64,000 nucleotides of DNA from JAAFIW01 sp031414805 (GCA_031414805.1 JANOQJ010000028.1:12564-76563); one strand, 5' to 3'; positions 17,022 to 25,663 are shown, counted from the first letter of the stretch. Numbers and translations: made by a program. Notes: a model not told the origin generated them from the sequence alone.

Positions 17022-19372
17022 ATGAGAATTTTCTCTGCGAGAAGCCATCCCAGGGAAAGGACATCGCACCGCACGTGGGGGCCAGGCAGGCCGGGCGCGG
17101 CTGCATGACTGGCCCTGGGGTGGTGGTGACCTGGTGCATCGGGCATTTGCTGGAGCAGGCCAAGCCTGAGCACTACAACCCGAATCTGCGGTCGTGGGAT
17201 TTGCGGCTGTTGCCAGTGTGTCCAGACAAGTGGCATATGGATGTGAAGGCCTCTACAGCCGATCAGTTCAAGTCGGTGCAAGTTGCGCTGAAACAGGCTA
17301 CCGAGGTGGTGATTGCGACTGATGCTGATCGCGAGGGTGAGGTGATTGCGCGGTCGATGCTGGACCATCTAGGTTACCGGGGGCCAGTACGCAGGTTGTG
17401 GCTGGGGGCGCTGGATTCGGCCTCTGTGAAAAAGGCGCTAGCTGCCTTGCTCCCAAGTGAAAAAACCTTGCCTATGTACTTCTCGGGGATGGGACGGGCA
17501 CGCGCTGATTGGCTCACCGGGATGAACATGACCATGGCCTTGACCAGCGCTTTCGGAGCGGGTGGCCGTGATGGTGTATTGCATTGCGGCCGGGTGCAGA
17601 CGCCGGTGCTGGCGTTGGTGGTTCGTCGGGAACGGTTGATTCTGAATTTCAAGCCAAAAACGCATTACGTTCTGGCTGTCAGTTTCGAGATGCAGGGCAC
17701 CACGGTGCCTATGAATTGGCGTGTTCCTGTGGGGAAGCTGGATGCCGATGGGAATTGTGTAGACAAGGCGTTTGTAGAGTCGGTGGCACAGAAGATTGCC
17801 CTCAAGTCGGGTCGATTAACGAAAGTGACCACCACGCCTGAGCGCGAGCTGGCTCCCCTGCCCTACAGCCTGGATAGCCTGCAGCAGGAAGCGTCGGCTC
17901 GTTTTGGGCTCAAGGTTCAGGCGGTTTTGGATGCTTGTCAGGCGCTTTATGAAAAGCACAAAGCGACGACATATCCGCGCACAGACTGTGAGTACTTGCC
18001 AGTCTCGATGTTTGGCGACGTGCCTGGTGTTCTGAATGCCCTGGTCAAGGTTGACCCAAGGATGGCCAAATTGGTGGGGCTGGCGAGCCTTGGCAAGCCA
18101 GGTCGGGCGTTCAACGACAAAAAAGTTACTGCGCACCATGCGATTGTTCCAACCGGTAATCTCGGGGTTCGGCTGAACGATATGACGCAGGTTGAGCGCT
18201 TAGTTTATGACCTGGTGCGTAGGCGCTACCTGGCACAGTTTCTCGGGGATTTTCTGTTTAACAAGACTGTGATCGAGGTGCTGTGCGAAGGAGAAACCTT
18301 CGACAAGACGGGCAAGATGCCAACTTCCCAGGGATGGAAACGGGTCAACGAAGGCATGGAGGGCGACGAGGTAAAGGCGACGGCTTCTGCCGCTATAAAG
18401 TCCAAAGCTGGTGAGGTTGTGGAGCCCGAGGTGGTGTTGCCACCCGTAAAGTTGGGCGACCAGTGCATCAACCGCCGTGCTGAGACGGTAGTCACCAAAA
18501 CCAAGCCTCCCAAGCGCTTCACCGAAGGCACCTTGCTGGCAGCTATGGAGTCGGTGGACAAGATCATCGACGACCCACGGTTGAAGAAGATCATGCAGAC
18601 CAAGGAAAAGGCCGGCATTGGCACTGGAGCGACCCGCGCGGGAATCGTTGAAGGTCTTTTCAAGCGGGACTACATCGCAAACAACAAGCGGCAGATCGTT
18701 CCAACGGACAAAGGCAATTCGCTGATCGACATCATTGAGAAGATGGCGCCGGAGTTAGCCGATCCGGTGATGACGGCGCAGTGGGAAGACCAGTTGATGC
18801 AGATCGAGGCGGGCAAGGCTGACCTGGTGCAGTTTGAGCGTGATCTCGGGGATTGGCTGAGACAGTTGATTGACAAGATTCGTTCGCAAGCGGCATCTCG
18901 GCCTGCACGCACGGCACTGCTATCCCAGGCTTCCGCTCAAGCCCAGCCTACCGGGCCGGTTTACGCATGCGAGCTATGCAAGCGGCCGATGCGGCAGCGC
19001 ACTGGGTCTGCAGGTCTTTTCTGGGGATGTACAGGTTACCCGGATTGTCGGCAGACCCTTCCGGACTTTGGGGGCAAACCAGCTGCGCGCCAGGCGCGTG
19101 AATCGTCCACCACAAACATTCCTTTGCGCAGTCCAGCAGTGGCCCAACCGCCTAGATCAACGCCAGAGCGCTTGAATGGGCGCGAAGCCATACCTGCATC
19201 ACCGCAACTGCGTTCGCCTGGTGGAGGTCTTCCTGGCAAGCTTGATTTGACGACCGGGGCAGGTGAAAAAGTCTGTAGCTGTGGGAAGCCAATGCGACTG
19301 CGTAGCGGTGCTCGTGGTGCTTTTTATGGGTGCAGTGGATTTCCCGATTGTCGCAACACAGAAGCTTCATAG
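17022..19372 (+). CDS. topB: DNA topoisomerase III with an apparent N-terminal frameshift
   Basis: TopB relaxes and decatenates DNA through a 5'-phosphotyrosine intermediate. The ATG at 17022 has GGAG at 17011 and reads MRIF. The conserved N-terminus LCEKPSQGKDIAPHVGARQ continues in the next frame from 17033, so one T appears missing from the T4 run at 17029-17032. Uncorrected, the intact frame starts only at a GTG at 17075 and lacks the Toprim glutamate. Downstream features are complete: DADREGEV, the active tyrosine in TYPRTD near residue 318, and two C-terminal zinc ribbons (CELCKRPM...CTGYPDC and CSCGKPM...CSGFPDC). Corrected length is about 783 residues. It may be a sequencing error, a real mutation or frameshift expression. 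Confidence 0.85.
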
Positions 19373-19406
19373 TCGAATCCCTTATTCAACATTACTTGGA
19401 AATTCC

Positions 19407-19682
19407 ATGCAATATAAATTAAGCCGTAACTTTATAAATCAAATGTCCGATGTGTTTGAGGTCTTTATTAGATATTTAACGTTGATTATTCACATTATTG
19501 GAACATCAGTTTTTCTGATTATTCTGGCTGGAAGCCTTTGTGCATTTGGACCTTTGATGATTCACGGGACGGTAACCTTTGATGACTGGGTAATTTATTT
19601 AAGAAGCGAAACGTATCTTATATTGACATTGACGACTGGATCGCTGCTGGCAGGCTTTTACGTTGCATTCCGGGGAAGGTAA
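19407..19682 (+). CDS. small inner-membrane protein
   Basis: This 91-residue protein has two predicted membrane helices (YLTLIIHIIGTSVFLIILAG and a second at about 68-88) separated by a short loop (FDDWVIYLRS). Base composition is clearly more AT-rich than in topB, suggesting separate acquisition. The start at 19407 has only a weak TGGA upstream. No family recognised. Confidence 0.55.
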   Translation: MQYKLSRNFINQMSDVFEVFIRYLTLIIHIIGTSVFLIILAGSLCAFGPLMIHGTVTFDDWVIYLRSETYLILTLTTGSLLAGFYVAFRGR

Positions 19683-19688
19683 ATCGAT

Positions 19689-20144
19689 GTGAAAAACCGA
19701 TATCAAATAAAATGCATAAATGTTGATGATCTCGACCTCAACAGACATGTTGAACCGAGAATTAGACCGCTGGTTGAACGTATGAATGCAAGTGGCGAGA
19801 TTCAAACTATTGCATCCTGCCAGGGTCATCCAGCTGTTGCTGTTTCCCCTTATGTGTATTTCAGGGCAACAATTGAAGTTGCTTCTGCTATCGAAAAACT
19901 TTTGAGACAAAGTAATATGCGTGGCGAACAACGACTTTCGACCTTGTGGATGGTTGATGGTCAATTCAATGGCGAGTATGACCTGGTTTTTACACTGCAT
20001 TCCCCTCAATGGGATAGACAGGTTAAATCTGTTTGGAGTGTATTGCCATTCTTCGGGACGCGTATGTACGCTGATTTACTAGCGCTTGCTGATATTGTTG
20101 AAGAGGCTGTTTTGTCTCATGTCATGACACGGCACCGAAGGTGA
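19689..20144 (+). CDS. hypothetical protein with a Cys-Gln-Gly-His motif
   Basis: This 151-residue cytoplasmic protein starts with GTG at 19689 after GGGGAAGG. The central segment IQTIASCQGHPAVAVSPYVY, with an SCQGH motif, resembles uncharacterised proteins having an SCEGH box, but I cannot assign function. The region is AT-rich like its upstream neighbour, seven bases away, so the two likely form one transcription unit. Confidence 0.6.
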   Translation: MKNRYQIKCINVDDLDLNRHVEPRIRPLVERMNASGEIQTIASCQGHPAVAVSPYVYFRATIEVASAIEKLLRQSNMRGEQRLSTLWMVDGQFNGEYDLVFTLHSPQWDRQVKSVWSVLPFFGTRMYADLLALADIVEEAVLSHVMTRHRR

Positions 20145-20498
20145 AGGCTACCCATACTGCCCAGCTCAGCAAGTTCCACCTCTTGGCTTTTATCAAAATG
20201 TTAAACGGATTTCGACGTCTGCAGATTGGACACCTATCCGCGTCTGGTGAGAGGTCTGTCGATCAAACGGGGCAAGGTTGCACTTTCATATCTTGGATTC
20301 CGGTGAAGTTGGAAGGAAATCCTATCGTTTTTTTTGCTATTTCCCAGGGAAAAACCCAATGAAACACACCTCGTACTTTTCAGACCCCCGAAAACCGGAG
20401 GTTGTTTGTAACCGTCATAAGAATAGTTATGACGGTGTCACTTGGGTGCATCTCGGCTTGTGCTGCAGCCAATAGCTTAGTAAATCAGGAGTATCACC
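20145..20498. other. spacer upstream of ssb
   Basis: No supported gene; short open frames lack ribosome sites and family resemblance. It contains one TCCCAGGGA site at 20342-20350. The ssb ribosome site TCAGGAG lies at about 20486. Confidence 0.5.
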
Positions 20499-20978
20499 AT
20501 GGCATCAGTGAACAAAGTCATTTTGATGGGCAATTGCGGACGTGACCCCGAATTGCGCTACTTGCCATCGGGCCAGGCGGTAGCCAATGTGAGCGTGGCC
20601 ACCACCACTCGGCGCAAAGACAAGAATACCGGCGAAAGTATTGAAACCACCGAGTGGCACCGCGTGACATTCTTTGATCGGCTCGCAGAAATCGTAGGCG
20701 AGTATCTAAAGAAGGGTAACCCTGTTTATATTGAAGGCCGTTTGAAGTACGGCAAATTCACCAATAAAGACGGGTTTGAGCAAAACACCTGCGACATCGT
20801 AGCGATGGAAATGCAATTGCTGGGTAACCGCCAAGGCGGCGATGAAGATGGCGTTGGCTCGCCTCGTCGCCCACCAGCTGCTGCATCACGACCGATGGCC
20901 CCAGCTCAGAACGCTCGGCAAGCACCGGCCAAGTCGTCGACCGGGTTTGACGATATGGATGACGATATTCCGTTTTAG
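20499..20978 (+). CDS. ssb: single-stranded DNA-binding protein
   Basis: A canonical bacterial SSB of 159 residues. It opens MASVNKVILMGNCGRDPELR, continues with the OB-fold strand TEWHRVTFFDRLAEIVGEYL, has a Pro/Ala-rich linker, and ends MDDDIPF, the acidic tip that recruits replication and repair proteins. A good AGGAG precedes the ATG. It is distinct from the shorter OB-fold protein at 16259, so the element carries two SSB types. The first codons of an overlapping frame belong to the recombinase reading frame and are not used. Confidence 0.96.
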   Translation: MASVNKVILMGNCGRDPELRYLPSGQAVANVSVATTTRRKDKNTGESIETTEWHRVTFFDRLAEIVGEYLKKGNPVYIEGRLKYGKFTNKDGFEQNTCDIVAMEMQLLGNRQGGDEDGVGSPRRPPAAASRPMAPAQNARQAPAKSSTGFDDMDDDIPF

Positions 20979-21009
20979 ATTCGAAAATACCACTTTTCTG
21001 TTGATTCGA

Positions 21010-22920
21010 ATGGTTTTACCTCTCATTCCACAGTCCTGTCAGACCAACCCTGCAGGAGGCAGGCCCGCCGGAAGCCGGGAACAGGTTGTGTTGGTGCAGA
21101 ACCTCAAACTGCATGATTTCGCGTTTATGCGGGCGGTGATTGAAGGTGTTGATGCGGCACGAGCTGCCCGCCTGTACCTGCCCGAGGGGGCCGAGGATCC
21201 ACACGCAGCGCGTGCTCTTTTTGAGCAGCTGATGGGAACCGCAATAGCCCAGCTCAAAAGCTTGGCGGATGTTGACTCGGCCAACGGCGCACGAAAAGCG
21301 CTGTTGGCCAATAGCATCTCGAATGAAAAGATGCCTTCCCTAGATGCGTTCGTTGAACGCTATGACACCGATGTCTATGGAGAACGGGAGTTGATGGACT
21401 TGTTTGAAATCAAGCATGGCAGCTTGCCTGACAAGGTACGTCAGCGGGAAGCGAAGATCAGAGCTTTGCATTGGTTGCAGCTCAAAGCGGCGCGCATTCC
21501 GCGCCAGCATGATGCGGTGGCGAATTGGTTTTGTGCAGAGCTGTGCGGGTCTTTTCGTGCGGTTGGTGTTCTATCCCTGGGTGACTGCATCACGTTCATC
21601 AACAGCCGTGGTCGACTGTGGCATCGGGGTTTCAAACGGTTGGGGCGGGTGCGCGCTACGCGCCTGGTGCAGTGGCTGGCAGCTCATGAATCGCATTTGC
21701 AAATGCAGCTGTCTGGGCGAGTGCGAGCTGGTTTGCAATCAACTGGTTCAGCACCTGTTCCGCTCTCACCAGTGCGTGAAACTGTGGCAGTAGTTAGTGG
21801 AACCTTTTGTAGCGGCGTGAATACGATGGGTGCTACGAGTGACGGCCAGGCTCTGCAAGGATGGCTGGGCACGCTGGCCACGAAGTCCGCACATACGGTC
21901 GAGGCCTACCGTCGAGAGGTCGAGCGGTTGCTGGTCTGGGCCGCACGCGAGCGGGGCAAGGGCCTATCGTCCATCGACGCAGTCGATGCAGGGCATTGGC
22001 TGATGTTTCTCACGGATCCTCCCGCCCACTGGGTCAACGCCCTGCCCTGCCGTAAAACAGATGAAGACTGGAGGCCACTGCGGCATGGCCTGTCTGCGCG
22101 AAGTGCAGCGAGGGCGTTAGCGGCAGTCAACAACCTGTATGGTTTTCTGGTGGCAACCAACTATCTGGTGGCCAACCCGTTTGCCCGACTGCAGCCTCGG
22201 CGCTCAGGTGCTGTGCAGCTGGATGTCAGCCGGTCTTTCACCAATGCCGATCTACAAGCTATTTGGGCGGCTGCAGCCGCACTGCCGGCCGGCGCCCATC
22301 AACGTCGCATGGTTGCAGTTCTTCATCTACTGCTCAGCGCTGGCCTACGGCGAGAAGAGCTGGTGAACTTGCGATGGGGGCATCTCAAGCCACTGCGCAT
22401 TGATGGTGATGTGTCTGAGCACTTTGGTTTGACGGTTCTTGGCAAGGGTATGAAGGAACGTGTGGTGCCGTTGCGGCCGCAAGCGGTCGAGGCCCTAAGG
22501 CGGCATCGTGATGATCGGCTTCAGCTGGTCGCTCTGGGTACTGTGCGAGATGTTCCCGAAGATGAAATCCCCCTGATCTCATCATTGCGCAGTTCCCACT
22601 GGTCGATGGGGGCGACCACTGATGGCAGCCTGTCTGTGGCAGGGGTCTATTCGCTCATCAAGCAGTTTTTCAGGCAGATGGCCAAGCAGGGTGGAGGAGA
22701 AGGGTTGAGTGATTTTTCGCAAGCGTCGGTTCACTGGCTTCGACATACGTTCGCGCACCAGGTGTTGGCCGCATCAGGCAACGATCTACCGGTTGCGCAG
22801 CAATTGCTTGGCCACGCCTCCATTGCGACCACCGGCATCTACGTCAAGGCGGACGTGCGGCAACGTCTGCAAGCAGTCCTGGCGATGTCATCGCTGGTCG
22901 GGCCGTCCGAGTTGTCGTAA
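21010..22920 (+). CDS. tyrosine recombinase (phage integrase family, long N-terminal domain)
   Basis: This 636-residue integrase has an N-terminal segment (LKLHDFAFMRAVIEGVDAAR) typical of the DUF3701 integrase N-domain. A SAM-like core-binding domain follows (KSAHTVEAYRREVERLLVWA). The catalytic domain has Arg in LSAGLRREEL near 446, HWLRHTFAH near 575, LLGHAS and the nucleophile Tyr in GIYVKAD near 611. The catalytic set looks complete. The start is taken at ATG 21010; GTG codons near 21088-21094 are alternatives. It lies inside the element next to ssb rather than at an end, so it may act on the element itself, or belong to a nested insertion or a resolution system. Confidence 0.88.
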   Translation: MVLPLIPQSCQTNPAGGRPAGSREQVVLVQNLKLHDFAFMRAVIEGVDAARAARLYLPEGAEDPHAARALFEQLMGTAIAQLKSLADVDSANGARKALLANSISNEKMPSLDAFVERYDTDVYGERELMDLFEIKHGSLPDKVRQREAKIRALHWLQLKAARIPRQHDAVANWFCAELCGSFRAVGVLSLGDCITFINSRGRLWHRGFKRLGRVRATRLVQWLAAHESHLQMQLSGRVRAGLQSTGSAPVPLSPVRETVAVVSGTFCSGVNTMGATSDGQALQGWLGTLATKSAHTVEAYRREVERLLVWAARERGKGLSSIDAVDAGHWLMFLTDPPAHWVNALPCRKTDEDWRPLRHGLSARSAARALAAVNNLYGFLVATNYLVANPFARLQPRRSGAVQLDVSRSFTNADLQAIWAAAAALPAGAHQRRMVAVLHLLLSAGLRREELVNLRWGHLKPLRIDGDVSEHFGLTVLGKGMKERVVPLRPQAVEALRRHRDDRLQLVALGTVRDVPEDEIPLISSLRSSHWSMGATTDGSLSVAGVYSLIKQFFRQMAKQGGGEGLSDFSQASVHWLRHTFAHQVLAASGNDLPVAQQLLGHASIATTGIYVKADVRQRLQAVLAMSSLVGPSELS

Positions 22921-23018
22921 ACTGACCGTTCTTCGCGATCAAGGACGCGTCCTTGGCCTGCAAACTTACTGGTTGCAGTTCCACCTCAACCCAGCAATCT
23001 CGGTTAACAGGACGCGAC

Positions 23019-23402
23019 ATGCATCCCATATCTTTATCCTCCCCCCAGCGACTCGTGACAGTATCTGGCAACGTTGTGAACGCTACTGCCGCGTTTGCAT
23101 CGCGCTATTGCGCTGAAAACTCCTATGTCCTGCATCCAACCCACGGCCAGGGTTTCATGCGCAAACGCTTTGGAAATTGGTGCGTGGTTGATTTTCAGAC
23201 AAAGGTATCAAAACGGCCAGAAGAGCTTTCAGAAGAAGAATTGAATTCGGTTGATGATATTGATGAGCTGATGTGCGTGACGTGGATCACCACAGCTGCG
23301 CATCGCATACATATCAGCGAGCTGAGACCCATGCCTGCAGGTGTTTTAAGCCATGACTGGAAAGCTTGCCATGGATTCCCGGCATCAGTGACCTACGACT
23401 AG
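23019..23402 (+). CDS. hypothetical protein
   Basis: This 127-residue protein starts at 23019 after ACAGGAC. NSYVLHPTHGQGFMRKRFGN followed by WCVVDF looks like a short beta-rich domain, with an acidic helix (PEELSEEELNSVDDIDEL). A CarD/Tudor-like fold is possible but unproven. It is followed at once by a hairpin. Confidence 0.5.
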   Translation: MHPISLSSPQRLVTVSGNVVNATAAFASRYCAENSYVLHPTHGQGFMRKRFGNWCVVDFQTKVSKRPEELSEEELNSVDDIDELMCVTWITTAAHRIHISELRPMPAGVLSHDWKACHGFPASVTYD

Positions 23403-23404
23403 GC

Positions 23405-23429
23405 AAAAAAAACCCGGCACAAGGCCGGG
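23405..23429 (-). terminator. hairpin with an A-run, terminator-like on the minus strand
   Basis: CCCGGC-ACAAG-GCCGGG (23413-23429) follows eight A residues, so on the minus strand it reads as a hairpin plus T-run. On the plus strand it directly follows the 127-residue gene but has no T-run. No minus-strand gene needing termination is visible nearby. Confidence 0.5.
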
Positions 23430-23486
23430 TGGGTAAACCTCGTTGCTGCTTTAGCATTGAGGTCACGCTCAGGGAGGTGAAGCGCG

Positions 23487-23572
23487 GTGACCATGGTCAC
23501 AACGCGAGTATATCAAGCCAAGTGATTCGAACGCGAATTTACTTGACACATTCGCGATTTGTATGCGAATAT
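23487..23572 (+). promoter_or_regulatory. promoter with three palindromic operator-like sites
   Basis: TTGACA at 23543-23548 and GAATAT at 23567-23572 (18-base spacer) form a plausible promoter for the DUF3577 leader. GTGACCATGGTCAC at 23487-23500 is a 14-base perfect palindrome. ATTCG-N4-CGAAT (23525-23538) and ATTCGC-N9-GCGAAT (23550-23570) flank and overlap the -35/-10 elements. Confidence 0.6.
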
Positions 23573-23587
23573 TTAGTTTCTTGTCCC

Positions 23588-23747
23588 GCTGAGTAATCAG
23601 CATCCAAGTCCGCTGGGCAACCAGCAACCTGCCACCGTTTGGTTCCAAGTCCCTCACCTTCGCAAGAAGGTGACACTGGCGGTACATCGAAAGATGTTGG
23701 AGCGTTCTTGTTTTTCAACCCACCGGGGAATTCCTATTCCCCACGGG
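23588..23747 (+). ncRNA. structured leader L1 upstream of the DUF3577 gene
   Basis: Successive hairpins are GCTGA-GTAA-TCAGC (23588-23601), GCTGG-GCAA-CCAGC (23612-23625), CACCTTC-GCAA-GAAGGTG (23655-23672), then TTTTTCAACCC and a C/G-rich hairpin (23719-23747). All three small loops are GNRA tetraloops, which favours folding as RNA. From memory, a candidate RNA named for DUF3577 has been reported upstream of such genes; I could not check that this is the same. Confidence 0.7.
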
Positions 23748-23785
23748 TAATGGAGTTCCCTTTTCTTTTTTAAGGTAGAACTTCC

Positions 23786-24283
23786 ATGTCTGATAAATCC
23801 TCTTCGACTTCCAACAACTACATTAACCTGCACACCTCTGGGTTGGGTTACATCTCTCGCGTTCGGGAAGTGGCAGTCCGCAAGGGCAAGCCCTTCATGT
23901 CAGCAACGATCCGTGCCATGCATGGTGAAAAAGACAGCGATACGCCCCTCAACTACGTTCCCTTCGACGTCAAGGCCGTTACGGCTGAAACTCAAGAGAT
24001 TCTCAAGTTGATTGAATCCCACGCGAACAACCGTGACTTCCGGGTCATGGTCCAGTTCAAAATTGGTGACTTCTACATCGATTCGTTCCGGTATTCGACT
24101 GGTGAAAAAGCTGGTCAAACTGGAACGATGCTCAAAGGCCGACTCCTGCAGATTTATGCTGCGTGGGTCAAAAAGACAGGTACGGGATCTGACCAAACCG
24201 GTTGGATCAATGTATATGAGCGCAAGATTCCCGCTTCTGCCGAACAGCAGGACGGTGTCGCTGCGAACGGTACTGAAGGCTAA
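23786..24283 (+). CDS. DUF3577 / STY4534-family ICE replication protein
   Basis: This 165-residue protein has its start at 23786. It matches the DUF3577 pattern: NLHTSGLGYISRVREVAVRK, KPFMSATIRAMHG, YVPFDVKAV, VQFKIGDFYIDSFRY and TGTMLKGRLLQIYAAWVK. The family is linked to ICE replication or SSB-like functions, but a biochemical activity is not known to me. It is the first gene of a run whose members each carry a hairpin leader. Composition is AT-richer than in the parAB block. Confidence 0.85.
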   Translation: MSDKSSSTSNNYINLHTSGLGYISRVREVAVRKGKPFMSATIRAMHGEKDSDTPLNYVPFDVKAVTAETQEILKLIESHANNRDFRVMVQFKIGDFYIDSFRYSTGEKAGQTGTMLKGRLLQIYAAWVKKTGTGSDQTGWINVYERKIPASAEQQDGVAANGTEG

Positions 24284-24297
24284 TGTCTTGAAACACT

Positions 24298-24383
24298 CCC
24301 CACCTGATCTTCAGGTCGGGGTTGTGTATTTCATTTAATCCACTGGGGTTTCATTCCCGCTGGAGTGATACCCGTTTTTCGGG
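24298..24383 (+). promoter_or_regulatory. leader hairpins between DUF3577 gene and next small gene
   Basis: CCCC-ACCTGA-TCT-TCAGGT-C-GGGG (24298-24321) may end the upstream transcript. A second hairpin (CCACTGGGG...CCCGCTGG, about 24340-24363) belongs to the recurring leader family, and CCCG-TTTTT-CGGG lies at 24371-24383. Confidence 0.55.
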
Positions 24384-24389
24384 ATATCC

Positions 24390-24599
24390 ATGAGTAACTC
24401 GATAAATACGAATTCGTCAATCCGGGAAATGGAATTGGTGAATTCACTTCTATTGACATCAGCAATGCGCTTGCGTATTGCTCGCCAAACACTTTCTATC
24501 ATGGAACGATCAAAAGTTTCAGAGGACATTTTGGCATATCACCGGGGTGCATGCAATGAAGCCTGGAATTCATTTCAGTCTTTGAAGGCTTGCGTCTGA
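24390..24599 (+). CDS. small hypothetical protein
   Basis: This 69-residue, largely helical protein (MELVNSLLLTSAMRLRIARQ and so on) is of unknown family. It starts at 24390, seven bases after a small hairpin. It lies between two members of the leader-hairpin family, which supports it being a real gene. Confidence 0.5.
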   Translation: MSNSINTNSSIREMELVNSLLLTSAMRLRIARQTLSIMERSKVSEDILAYHRGACNEAWNSFQSLKACV

Positions 24600-24631
24600 C
24601 TGCTTGATTTACTGATTCTTTTCATTTCCAA

Positions 24632-24657
24632 CCCAACGGGATTCACTGCCCGTTGGG
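24632..24657 (+). promoter_or_regulatory. leader hairpin, copy before 24692
   Basis: CCCAACGGG and CCCGTTGGG (9 base pairs, perfect) enclose ATTCACTG. It is preceded by TTTCCAA and followed by CAGTGATGTTCC. A U-rich stretch and AGGAG follow before the ATG at 24692. Confidence 0.75.
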
Positions 24658-24691
24658 CAGTGATGTTCCTCATTTTATTTAGGAGAACGTC

Positions 24692-24904
24692 ATGACTTTG
24701 GAAAAACAATTTGGCTTACTTGCCAAAACCTATTGCGACAAAGAGCTTGAGCTCGGGGTCTACGGATCCGGGGCCGGGTTTTACATTGGAACTTTCAGCG
24801 ATGAAGGTCCCTGTAGTCGCGAATCGAACGAGTATTTTCGTACTCGTGAGAAAGCAGTTGCGGCCTTGGCCAACGGCGAATGGACGCAGAAACAATACCC
24901 ATGA
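24692..24904 (+). CDS. small hypothetical protein
   Basis: This 70-residue protein starts after TTTAGGAG. It contains GSGAGFYIGTFSDEGPCSRE and EYFRTREKAVAALANGEW, which looks like a compact alpha/beta protein. Not recognised. Its TGA overlaps the ATG at 24901 in ATGA. Confidence 0.6.
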   Translation: MTLEKQFGLLAKTYCDKELELGVYGSGAGFYIGTFSDEGPCSRESNEYFRTREKAVAALANGEWTQKQYP

Positions 24905-24963
24905 AAATCAATATTTTGTGGGCAACTGGCATCATGCCTATTTCAAAAGGACGTAAATCATGA
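24901..24963 (+). CDS. possible 20-residue coupling peptide
   Basis: MKINILWATGIMPISKGRKS lies between two genes and overlaps both in ATGA (24901-24904 and 24960-24963). It could be a translational coupling peptide. Its size makes it uncertain. Confidence 0.3.
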   Translation: MKINILWATGIMPISKGRKS

Positions 24964-25085
24964 ACACCGATTTCCTGATCTTGATGGGACTCACAATTGG
25001 AGTTGCAGTTTTTTCGGCTTGCATGGGACTTCTTGAGCAAAAGCGCGAGATGGACAAAGAGCGGCAGAACAAAAACGAATCCTGA
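24960..25085 (+). CDS. small single-pass membrane protein
   Basis: This 41-residue protein is one hydrophobic helix (FLILMGLTIGVAVFSACMGL) followed by a charged tail (LEQKREMDKERQNKNES). AAAAGGA at about 24945 is a good ribosome site. It overlaps the preceding short frame in ATGA. Similar one-helix proteins are common in conjugative elements; function unknown. Confidence 0.55.
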   Translation: MNTDFLILMGLTIGVAVFSACMGLLEQKREMDKERQNKNES

Positions 25086-25660
25086 CTAGGCAAGAGCCCT
25101 TTGACCCGCCCGCTGCGCCAGCAGTGGGCTCCTCAAAGTGTTTTACACTAACCGCTCTTTGGAGGCTTGTAGGTTCACTCTGCTCGAACCTGCACCGCTG
25201 CTTCGGCAGCAACCCGCTGGGCAACCAGCAACCAAATAGCTGTTAGGTTCTGAGTCTTAATTGACTGGCAGCCGTGACTTAGGTCATGCAGGGCGTTCTC
25301 GTTAAGCGCGGCAGCTCCCTGTCAACGCCTGGGGAAACAAACTCACCTGACTTCGGTCAGCGTTACTCCATGTCTCTGGACAAAGTAAGCCCGTAACTCT
25401 CTCCCGCAACGTCGTCAAGAACCGTTGCCCCTATTCAAAACCTGGCTTCTGTCGGCCTGGAAGTGCAAACAAACGGCACTGCCAGGCCGATTCCGGCGTT
25501 CTTCTCACCTGGGTGTCCGGCACCCCAAAAACCGATCCTTTGATCTATGTCCCACCCAGGGGCCAAGTTGCCTTCACAGGCAGCTTTTCTGAAGACGTGC
25601 GCCCGTGCCAGGCGTCTCGCGTCTTCAGAAAAGTCTTGAATTTCGAGGTGGCAACACCTG
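25086..25660 (+). ncRNA. candidate large structured non-coding RNA
   Basis: No gene is supported in this stretch, but hairpins follow one another. They are GAGCCC...GGGCTC (25095-25132), AGGTTC...GAACCT (25171-25191), GCTGC-TTCG-GCAGC (25197-25210) and GCTGG-GCAA-CCAGC (25216-25229). Further on come CTGAC-TTCG-GTCAG (25347-25360), a 13-pair stem CGGCCTGG-A-AGTGC with its partner (25453-25489), and a 14-base perfect inverted repeat CTTTTCTGAAGACG (25584-25597 with 25620-25633). UUCG and GNRA caps point to RNA folding. Confidence 0.6.
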
Positions 25661-25663
25661 AAA

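Larger units (their letters stand above)
12501..20350 (+). repeat. dispersed TCYCRGGGA motif set
   Basis: TCCCAGGGA occurs at 12501, 13525, 15533, 16172, 16709, 17048, 18326 and 20342. The variant TCTCGGGGAT occurs at 16450, 17481, 18241 and 18844. All twelve lie on the plus strand, in genes and spacers alike. TCCCAGGGA is flanked by A/T on both sides in every copy. One inverted copy is at 56306-56314. Confidence 0.75.

Noticed and set aside
20141..20362. 73-codon open frame before ssb
   Set aside because: GTG start without a ribosome site, no recognisable pattern; the region also holds a dispersed motif copy, so it is treated as a spacer.
25197..25233. Integron attC sites
   Set aside because: The hairpins lack the paired R/L core sites of attC, genes are not arranged as cassettes and no intI is present.
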